A stretch of 9,859 nucleotides of DNA from Akkermansia muciniphila (GTDB taxonomy: Bacteria; Pseudomonadota; Gammaproteobacteria; Burkholderiales; Burkholderiaceae_C). Where the stretch lies: contig CALPVM020000061.1 in assembly GCA_943327015.2 (NCBI GenBank), forward strand, positions 1-9,859. The letters are read 5' to 3'. Each line of letters starts with the position of its first letter. The stretch's first letter is position 1. Shown one piece after another: positions 1 through 4,843 of the stretch. Below the pieces are notes generated by a model that saw only the letters and a list, made by a program, of their open reading frames with translations, had not been told where the DNA came from and ran no database searches. The position numbers and the translations under genes are program-made.

Positions 1-1
1 A

Positions 2-781
2 CCTGCGCCATATCCTTTTTTTACTGCCAAGGATGCACAGGGTAAAGTCCAGCCTATCACTGTGGCTCCCACCATAACTTCCGGCCCTAAAGAGGCCACA
101 AGCTTTGTGTTTTTTGGAACCGGCAAATACCTTGAGCGTTCGGATGTGAGTTCCACTACCCAGTCTGCTTATTTGTTGTATGACAATGGACTGGCAAGCG
201 CAGATAATAAGCCCGCTGGTACCAGTGCCATTAGTGGCAGAGGGCGATTGCAAATCGGAAGTGTAAACACCACATCGGGCAATGTTTTGGTGGAGCCATT
301 TACCTTTGGTCGCCCGATGGACAAAGATATAGATCGAAAAAAACCCAATCCTGTAGCATCTGGATGGTTTTTTGACTTTCCAAACGCACGTGAACGGCAA
401 ATTACCAGTGCGTCTTTTTTGGATAATAAGTTGCTTTTTGGAACCTTGATCCCAACGGTTTCTGGTGCTGCTGGTAGCTGTTATTCTTCTGGAGGCACAG
501 GAAAGCAGTACACCTTATCGCTTGTTGGGGGCAACGGTCTTTCTGAGCAATCCAAGGTGGGAATTTTGGGTGAAACGATGACTGTAGAGGTTGTGAGTGC
601 TCGTAAATATTCACCCAAAGATAGTACCGGTAAAACCATTAAATCGATCACTACACAAACTTTACAGCAGGGGTCCGACGGTGTTGCAACGCATACATCA
701 ATTACCTCAGACACTGTTGCTGGTCGCTTGAGCTGGCGTCAAATTCATGATTATCAACAAGTAAGGAATACTAGTCCATGA
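2..781 (+). CDS. pilY1: Type IV pilus tip/biogenesis factor PilY1, C-terminal part (5' end outside window)
   Basis: This is the last 259 codons of a reading frame that enters from the left edge and ends at TGA 779-781. The fragment carries wording typical of the C-terminal beta-propeller of PilY1: a VFFGTGKYLERSD segment near residue 37, then SGWFFDFPNARERQ, then KLLFGTLIPT, and a closing GRLSWRQ. PilY1 is a large secreted or pilus-tip protein that binds calcium, promotes pilus extension against PilT retraction, and acts in adhesion and surface sensing. The calcium-binding loop and the N-terminal half cannot be seen here. The next gene, pilE, starts inside this stop codon (ATGA overlap at 778-781), which indicates translational coupling in the minor-pilin operon. 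Family assignment is firm; any functional subtype is unknown because most of the protein lies outside the window. Confidence 0.88.
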   Translation, partial: PAPYPFFTAKDAQGKVQPITVAPTITSGPKEATSFVFFGTGKYLERSDVSSTTQSAYLLYDNGLASADNKPAGTSAISGRGRLQIGSVNTTSGNVLVEPFTFGRPMDKDIDRKKPNPVASGWFFDFPNARERQITSASFLDNKLLFGTLIPTVSGAAGSCYSSGGTGKQYTLSLVGGNGLSEQSKVGILGETMTVEVVSARKYSPKDSTGKTIKSITTQTLQQGSDGVATHTSITSDTVAGRLSWRQIHDYQQVRNTSP

Positions 782-1233
782 AACATCTTTTAACAGCTGG
801 TTTTAGTTTGATTGAATTGATGGTGGTGATTGCAATCATTGGCATCATTGCTGGTATTGCATATCCATCGTACAACAGCTCCGTACTTAAAGGTCGGCGT
901 GCCGAGGCGCAGGTGGCGTTAATGGATTTACTGCAGCAGCAAGAGCGGTATATGACCCAGCGCAATACCTATTTGAAGTTTACAACGGCAAACAATGGCA
1001 CGACTGACCCTTCGGTGGTGCCATTCAAGGCGTTTACGGGTGATAATTTTGAAAACTCGCATTACACTTTATCCGCGTCTTTGTGTGATGGAAGCCTCAC
1101 CATTCAGGAATGTGTACGCTTAGAGGCCAAGCTGAAAAAAACTGATTCAGATCCAGAGGCTGGTACATTGCGTATTACGACTTCAGGTGTAAAAGATTGC
1201 ACTGGATCCAAACCTGGCGTGTGTTGGAAATAA
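778..1233 (+). CDS. pilE: Type IV minor pilin PilE
   Basis: A 151-residue prepilin. The short leader MKHLLTAG ends in glycine 8, followed by FSLIE, so PilD-type prepilin peptidase should cut after G8 and N-methylate F9. Glu13 is the conserved E5 of the mature 143-residue protein. Residues 9-30 form the hydrophobic N-terminal helix that crosses the inner membrane before assembly. The globular part has cysteines at 103, 112, 141 and 149; the final CTGSKPGVC loop resembles the C-terminal disulfide loop of PilE-class minor pilins. The start ATG overlaps the PilY1 stop, and an AAGGA lies about ten bases upstream of it. Position directly after pilY1 matches the Pseudomonas-like fimU-pilVWXY1-pilE order, supporting a priming or minor-pilin role over major pilin (PilA). 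A major pilin is less likely but cannot be excluded from sequence alone. Confidence 0.88.
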   Translation: MKHLLTAGFSLIELMVVIAIIGIIAGIAYPSYNSSVLKGRRAEAQVALMDLLQQQERYMTQRNTYLKFTTANNGTTDPSVVPFKAFTGDNFENSHYTLSASLCDGSLTIQECVRLEAKLKKTDSDPEAGTLRITTSGVKDCTGSKPGVCWK

Positions 1234-1805
1234 TGCCCACACCAAATACGCATCAAGGTTTTACGCTCATTGAATTGCTGGTGACTTTGGCGTTGGCAGT
1301 GATTTTAATGGGCGTGGCAACTCCCAACTTTGTGGCGTTTCAGCGTAATTCGGAGCTTACCTCAGCTGCCAATTCATTACTTTCCGGAATCAATGCAGCC
1401 CGTGGCGAGGCTATGAAGCGCGGTCGTAACGCTATAGTTGCACCTATGGATGGTTCCAATTGGGAAAGCGGCTGGGTCGTGTTTGTGGATGTGGATAATT
1501 CTGCAACTTACTCCTCTACGATGGATGAAGTAGTACTTAGTCGAGAACCGTTACCAAGCTATTTCGCCATAAAGGCCGACGGATCTGCAGATCCTATGCG
1601 TGCAAACCCGTATATCAGATTCAGATCGTCCGGTTTTCCAGACGTGGTTGGAGATAATTTAACTTTTAACATTGAAAGAAAAGACCTCTCAGGCAGCCAG
1701 AAGTTTGCAGAGACAAGGCGGGTCATAATAGCCGTAACTGGAAGAATTCGAATCTGTAAACCTACCAGCGACACAGATGCTAACTGTAAGCTCAAGAGCA
1801 GCTAA
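1233..1805 (+). CDS. fimT: FimT/GspH-family pseudopilin (type IV pilus minor pilin)
   Basis: A 190-residue prepilin-like protein. I chose ATG 1233, which shares its first base with the pilE TAA stop (TAATG), over an in-frame ATG at 1197 inside pilE. The 1233 start gives a nine-residue leader ending in Gly9 before FTLIELL, with the conserved Glu at 14, exactly as prepilin peptidase requires. The hydrophobic helix is residues 10-30. The GspH/FimT body shows NAARGEAMKRGR (54-65), GWVVFVDVD (80-88) and a C-terminal GRIRIC segment with Cys175 and Cys185 as a probable disulfide pair. FimT/FimU proteins are low-abundance pilins thought to sit in the initiation complex at the pilus tip; some FimT proteins bind DNA during uptake. 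It is the last gene of the pilus run and converges on nrdR. FimT, FimU and GspH are hard to separate by eye. Confidence 0.85.
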   Translation: MPTPNTHQGFTLIELLVTLALAVILMGVATPNFVAFQRNSELTSAANSLLSGINAARGEAMKRGRNAIVAPMDGSNWESGWVVFVDVDNSATYSSTMDEVVLSREPLPSYFAIKADGSADPMRANPYIRFRSSGFPDVVGDNLTFNIERKDLSGSQKFAETRRVIIAVTGRIRICKPTSDTDANCKLKSS

Positions 1806-1835
1806 TAATTGGGGCTGCGCGGTATTTGCCAAAAT

Positions 1836-2285
1836 TTACCTGCTCACCTCATCCACCAAAGTCTTGAACTCATCAATATCCTCAAAGCTGCGGTACACAC
1901 TGGCAAAGCGCACGTATGCTACTTTGACGAGCTTTTGCAGTTCGCGCATAACCAATTCGCCAATGCGGGAGGAGGGTGTTTCGCGCTGTCCAGCGGTAAG
2001 CAGCGCTTCTTCGATACGCTCAATGGACGCACCTACCTGCTCAGTGCTAACCGGACGCTTGCGCAAGGCCAATGTAAAAGAGCCACGTAATTTGGTGGCA
2101 TCGTAGTCAATGCGCCGGCCATCTTTTTTGACGATGACCGGAAAACTGACCTCGGCGCGCTCGTAGGTGGTAAAGCGCTTGTCACAGGCACCGCACTGGC
2201 GCCTGCGTCGAATCGACACCCCGTCTTCAAAAAGACGGGTTTCAGTGACCTGCGTTTCAGAATGGTTGCAAAAAGGGCATTTCAT
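1836..2285 (-). CDS. nrdR: Transcriptional repressor NrdR of ribonucleotide reductase genes
   Basis: A 149-residue protein of normal NrdR length. The N-terminal zinc ribbon is complete: C3xxC6 and C31xxC34, with the RRRRQC basic stretch between them that contacts DNA. Residues of about 49-139 form the ATP-cone (PVIVKKDGRR onward), which senses ATP and dATP and sets the oligomeric state. NrdR binds NrdR boxes upstream of nrd operons and represses deoxyribonucleotide synthesis when dATP is high. It lies 18 bases downstream of glyA on the same strand, so the two are very probably cotranscribed; no terminator or clear promoter is visible in that gap. The ribosome-binding site is weak, consistent with dependence on glyA translation. 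No NrdR box was recognised in the window. Gene identity is nearly certain. Confidence 0.96.
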   Translation of the reverse strand: MKCPFCNHSETQVTETRLFEDGVSIRRRRQCGACDKRFTTYERAEVSFPVIVKKDGRRIDYDATKLRGSFTLALRKRPVSTEQVGASIERIEEALLTAGQRETPSSRIGELVMRELQKLVKVAYVRFASVYRSFEDIDEFKTLVDEVSR

Positions 2286-2303
2286 TCTGCTGGGTACTGC
2301 GTG

Positions 2304-3548
2304 TTAACCATACACTGGAAAGCGTGCTGTGAGCGCATGCACTTTGGCACGTACCGCTTCGATGTTGGCTGCATCACGTGGGTTGTCCAGCACATCGGCA
2401 ATCAGGTTGGCGGTAGCGCGTGCTTCCTCGTCCTTGAAGCCGCGTGTGGTCATGGCAGGGGTGCCAATACGCACGCCGCTGGTAACCATCGGTTTTTCGG
2501 GATCGTTGGGGATGGCATTTTTGTTAATGGTCATGTGTGCGCTGCCTAGAACCGCTTCGGCCTCTTTGCCGGTAATGCCTTTGGCGCGCAAATCGACCAG
2601 CATGACGTGGCTTTCGGTACGGCCACTGACGATGCGCAGACCACGCTGAGTCAAAGTTTCGGCAATGATGCGGGCATTGGTGAGTACCTGTTGCTGATAA
2701 ACTTTGAATTCGGGCGACAAGGCCTCTTTAAAGGCTACTGCTTTGGCCGCGATCACATGCATCAGCGGGCCACCTTGCAGGCCGGGGAAGATGGCGCTGT
2801 TAATAGCTTTTTCGTGTGCGGCTTTCATTAAAATAATGCCGCCACGGGGGCCGCGCAGGCTTTTGTGGGTGGTAGATGTCACAACGTCTGCATGGGGTAC
2901 GGGGTTGGGGTACACACCAGCTGCAATCAGACCGGCGTAGTGTGCCATGTCAACCATAAATATAGCACCTACATCTTTGGCTACTTTGGCAAAACGTTCA
3001 AAGTCAATACGAAGGCTGTAGGCAGAAGCACCTGCAATAATGAGCTTGGGACGGGTTTCATGGGCGCGCTTTTCCATGGCTTCGTAGTCAATTTCTTCTT
3101 GCGCATTGAGCCCGTAGCTCACTACATTAAACCACTTGCCGCTGATGTTGAGTGGCATGCCGTGGGTTAGGTGGCCGCCTTCAGCCAGGCTCATGCCCAT
3201 GATGGTGTCGCCGGGTTTTAAGAAAGCCAAAAACACTGCTTCGTTGGCAGATGCGCCGCAATGCGGTTGCACGTTAGCCGCATCGGCGCCAAAAATGTGT
3301 TTAATGCGATCAATGGCCAGTTGTTCAGCCACGTCTACGTGTTCGCAGCCGCCGTAATAGCGTTTGCCGGGGTAGCCTTCGGCGTATTTGTTGGTGAGTT
3401 GCGAGCCTTGTGCAGCCATTACGGCGGGGGAGGCATAGTTTTCGCTGGCAATGAGCTCAATGTGGTGCTCTTGGCGTGCGTTTTCAGCCTGAATTGCAGC
3501 CCAGAGTTCTGGGTCAGTTTGTTCAACAAGAATATTGCGGTGGTACAT
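2304..3548 (-). CDS. glyA: Serine hydroxymethyltransferase GlyA
   Basis: GlyA is a PLP enzyme that interconverts serine plus tetrahydrofolate with glycine plus 5,10-methylene-tetrahydrofolate, the main source of one-carbon units for purines, dTMP and methionine. The start MYHRN (ATG at 3548-3546) gives 414 residues, the family norm. The open frame runs 44 codons further upstream, but that stretch is the riboswitch leader and does not look like protein. Key residues are in place: His126 in GGHLTHG, Asp200 and His203 in VDMAH, the PLP lysine Lys229 in STTHKSLRGPRGG, and Arg360 in SGVRIGTPA for substrate carboxylate. The segment VQPHCGASAN (93-102) differs from the commoner VQPHSGSQAN and recalls Comamonadaceae GlyA. 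An AGGA lies seven bases before the start codon. It heads a unit with nrdR. Confidence 0.97.
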   Translation of the reverse strand: MYHRNILVEQTDPELWAAIQAENARQEHHIELIASENYASPAVMAAQGSQLTNKYAEGYPGKRYYGGCEHVDVAEQLAIDRIKHIFGADAANVQPHCGASANEAVFLAFLKPGDTIMGMSLAEGGHLTHGMPLNISGKWFNVVSYGLNAQEEIDYEAMEKRAHETRPKLIIAGASAYSLRIDFERFAKVAKDVGAIFMVDMAHYAGLIAAGVYPNPVPHADVVTSTTHKSLRGPRGGIILMKAAHEKAINSAIFPGLQGGPLMHVIAAKAVAFKEALSPEFKVYQQQVLTNARIIAETLTQRGLRIVSGRTESHVMLVDLRAKGITGKEAEAVLGSAHMTINKNAIPNDPEKPMVTSGVRIGTPAMTTRGFKDEEARATANLIADVLDNPRDAANIEAVRAKVHALTARFPVYG

Positions 3549-3595
3549 GGCAGTCCTAGGTGACAATGGACCTGCGCGCAGTTGGCGACACAGGG
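3549..3595 (-). promoter_or_regulatory. Possible expression platform covering the glyA ribosome-binding site
   Basis: Between the riboswitch aptamer and the glyA ATG, the transcript can form a small hairpin. GGTCC (3572-3568) faces GGACT (3556-3552), giving five pairs with one G-U around an 11-base loop. The Shine-Dalgarno AGGA (3557-3554) sits at the edge of that stem. There is no GC hairpin followed by a T-run here, so if the aptamer controls glyA from this segment, control at translation initiation fits better than transcription termination. A short self-complementary CTGCGCGCAG (3581-3572) overlaps the upper arm by one base and could compete with it. This is inference from base pairing by eye. 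Confidence 0.35.
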
Positions 3596-3720
3596 CTGCC
3601 CAGGCGAACGGCTTAACGCAAAAAAACCCAAAAGGGCAGATTGCGGCACGCTCCCCTGTGGTGTCCCACATCAGCGCCACTGCCTTTGAATAAGCAGGGC
3701 ACCTATCGCCAGTTGCGTGC
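3596..3720 (-). promoter_or_regulatory. ZTP (pfl-type) riboswitch aptamer in the glyA leader
   Basis: Read on the minus strand, the leader holds the hallmark blocks of the ZTP riboswitch in the right order. P1 is GCACGC (3720-3715) pairing with GCGTGC (3651-3646). Directly after the P1 5' strand comes ACTGGCG (3713-3707, sharing its edge with P1). P2 is GTGG-GACA-CCAC (3669-3658), followed by GGGGAGC (3656-3650). The 3' subdomain is CGCCTGGGCA (3606-3597). GGCG (3710-3707) can form the inter-domain pseudoknot with CGCC (3606-3603). The 3' stem can be CTGCCC (3639-3634) with GGGCAG (3601-3596), or a shorter local GCC/GGC. ZTP riboswitches sense ZMP/ZTP, which accumulates when 10-formyl-tetrahydrofolate is short, and turn on folate and purine one-carbon genes; glyA is a known target class. 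The J1/2 junction (3706-3670) is unusually long. Confidence 0.9.
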
Positions 3721-3727
3721 AGTATGG

Positions 3728-3759
3728 ATTTTAACTGAGTCTATTTACATCATGGGCAA
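3728..3759 (-). promoter_or_regulatory. Candidate promoter for riboswitch-glyA-nrdR
   Basis: A minus-strand TAAAAT (3733-3728) matches five of six bases of the sigma-70 -10 element. It would place the start of transcription near 3721, one base before the riboswitch P1 helix. The best upstream -35-like hexamer is TTGCCC (3759-3754), but its spacing of 20 bases is longer than ideal, so the promoter may be weak or activator-dependent. An alternative is CATACT (3726-3721) with TGTAAA 17 bases upstream. The call depends mainly on the fit with the riboswitch 5' end. Confidence 0.35.
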
Positions 3760-3760
3760 T

Positions 3761-4501
3761 TTAGGCCTGTGAATTGTCGGCTGATTTACTGGCTTTGCCA
3801 GTTGCCGCCTGAATTCGGCGGTACTCAGCCATAACCTTAGCGCCATAGCCGCCATCATGGGTCATGTTGGCGGCACCAACATAGTGCTTGAGTCCGCCCT
3901 CAATCGAGCCGGCACGGCGAATGCAGTCTTTTAGTATTTTGACGCCCACGTTCATGTTAGTGACCGGATGGAAGGCAGCCAATTTGCCCCCAAAATCATC
4001 GTATTGCTGAATGTGCACTTTGGTCATCACTTGCATGAGCCCTTGGGCACCTGCAGAGCTTTGGGCATAGGGGTTAAAGCGCGACTCAATGGCCATAACA
4101 GCCAAAATCAGTGTTGGATCAATTTTGTTTTGTTTGCCGCTAATGTAAACCTCTGCCACCAGCGCACGCATCGGGTCGTAGGCTACATCGTATTTCTTGC
4201 TCAGCCACATAGCAACGGCGGCCTGTTCTTTGGTGAGGGCTGCAGGTGTTATGTTAGGGGAATGGTTGCCAAAGAGCTCGGAGTCTGCATCGACGCCTCC
4301 ATTTTGGCGATCTTGCAGCCAACTAATGAGTCGCACCTCGCCTTCTTGGCGCACATCTGGACGTGCAATCAAGGTAATGCAGGCAAACATGACTGCAAGA
4401 CCCAAAAGGGCAAATCCGTTGTGGGTGATTTCAAAAAAACCTTGGGCAATGTCTTTACAGACAACTTGTATGCCTTGTTTGGACGAGTGTTTCGCTGTCA
4501 T
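3761..4501 (-). CDS. Membrane-anchored lytic transglycosylase, SLT (Slt70-like) domain
   Basis: A 246-residue protein with a short cytoplasmic N-terminus, one membrane helix at about 28-47 (FALLGLAVMFACITLIA), and a periplasmic SLT domain from about 120 to 232. The catalytic glutamate is Glu139 in AVMAIESRFNP, followed by GAQGLMQVM (151-159), the conserved NVGVKIL region (184-190) and HYVGA (206-210), which stands where most family members have a Y-N-A-G type motif. Such enzymes cleave the MurNAc-GlcNAc bond of peptidoglycan to leave 1,6-anhydroMurNAc, for wall turnover or to open gaps for envelope machines. I chose ATG 4501-4499 because AGGAAGAG precedes it. An in-frame ATG at 4585-4583 (28 residues longer, PxxPF-rich) also has an AGGA but lies at the edge of a strong hairpin. 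It reads away from the DUF349 gene and ends 212 bases before glyA. The physiological target is unknown. Confidence 0.88.
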   Translation of the reverse strand: MTAKHSSKQGIQVVCKDIAQGFFEITHNGFALLGLAVMFACITLIARPDVRQEGEVRLISWLQDRQNGGVDADSELFGNHSPNITPAALTKEQAAVAMWLSKKYDVAYDPMRALVAEVYISGKQNKIDPTLILAVMAIESRFNPYAQSSAGAQGLMQVMTKVHIQQYDDFGGKLAAFHPVTNMNVGVKILKDCIRRAGSIEGGLKHYVGAANMTHDGGYGAKVMAEYRRIQAATGKASKSADNSQA

Positions 4502-4583
4502 AGCTCTTCCTTCTTGAGCGGGTGTTTCAGGTTTTTCCCGAAATGGAAAAAAACTTAACGCACCCGGTTTGGGTTGGTACGCC

Positions 4584-4628
4584 ATTTCTATCCTGCGGCG
4601 TCGACACGACATATGCAGCGATAGAAAT
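4584..4628. repeat. Long imperfect inverted repeat / hairpin
   Basis: The outer arms ATTTCTATC (4584-4592) and GATAGAAAT (4620-4628) are perfect 9-base complements. After one bulged base (4619), CTGC (4593-4596) pairs with GCAG (4615-4618). An inner GTCG (4600-4603) pairs with CGAC (4607-4610) around ACA. The total is 17 pairs in 45 bases. No T-run follows on either strand, so it is not an intrinsic terminator. It lies 83 bases upstream of the preferred transglycosylase start and covers the ribosome-binding site of the alternative upstream start. Confidence 0.7.
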
Positions 4629-4648
4629 ATGCCGGGGTCGGCAGCGGG

Positions 4649-4664
4649 TTAGGGTTATCCCTAA
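4649..4664. promoter_or_regulatory. Perfect dyad TTAGGG-TTAT-CCCTAA, possible operator
   Basis: Two 6-base arms are exact inverted copies with a 4-base spacer, in the middle of the divergent intergenic region. The right arm can alternatively pair, as ATCCC (4657-4661), with GGGAT (4673-4677). The symmetric shape and location suit a dimeric regulator controlling one or both flanking genes. I do not recognise which regulator would bind. Confidence 0.4.
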
Positions 4665-4763
4665 TAAATTTTGGGATGGGTGGATTCTAGAAGGCGCTTT
4701 TGCAAAGGGTCAACTCTAAAAACTAGATGTGTGCACCTATAGGCTGTTTAGCCGGTATTGAAT

Positions 4764-4777
4764 TTGCAGCATTGCAA
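4764..4777. promoter_or_regulatory. Small dyad TTGCA-GCAT-TGCAA upstream of the DUF349 gene
   Basis: A 5-base perfect inverted repeat with a 4-base spacer, 66 bases before the chosen GTG start of the DUF349 gene. Its half-sites also resemble -35 hexamers (TTGCAG, TTGCAA), so it could be part of the promoter rather than an operator. Dyads of this size are expected by chance fairly often. Confidence 0.25.
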
Positions 4778-4843
4778 CGGTTTTTAAGCTAAATAGCGGA
4801 AAATACGGCATTATTGCGTTTACCAACCTATTTAGAGATTACT

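Larger units (their letters stand above)
4502..4843. other. Divergent intergenic region between the transglycosylase and DUF349 genes
   Basis: These 342 bases separate two divergently transcribed genes and must hold both promoters. I see a long hairpin (4584-4628), a perfect dyad TTAGGG-TTAT-CCCTAA (4649-4664) and a smaller dyad (4764-4777). The stretch 4502-4585 is an open frame continuous with the transglycosylase and may code if the upstream start is used. No convincing -35/-10 pair could be assigned on either strand, although AT-rich sequence at 4780-4805 is the likeliest place for the DUF349 promoter. No tRNA, small RNA terminator or additional credible gene was found. Confidence 0.6.

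Noticed and set aside
1197..1232. Upstream ATG start for the FimT protein inside pilE
   Set aside because: It would give a 21-residue leader with unusual residues before the prepilin cleavage site; ATG 1233 gives the normal short leader and a TAATG overlap.
1777..2106. Plus-strand open frames opposite nrdR, and similar ones opposite glyA, the transglycosylase and lpxH
   Set aside because: They are antisense shadows without family resemblance or plausible composition, while the minus-strand genes are clear.
3549..3680. A 44-codon upstream extension of GlyA
   Set aside because: This stretch is accounted for by the riboswitch leader; GlyA of normal length and conserved N-terminus begins at MYHRN.
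4646..4657. Telomere-like GGGTTAGGGTTA
   Set aside because: Only about two units, better explained as part of the TTAGGG/CCCTAA dyad.
4814..4843. TTG start for the DUF349 protein
   Set aside because: No ribosome-binding site before it; the GTG ten codons later is nearer to the conserved N-terminus.
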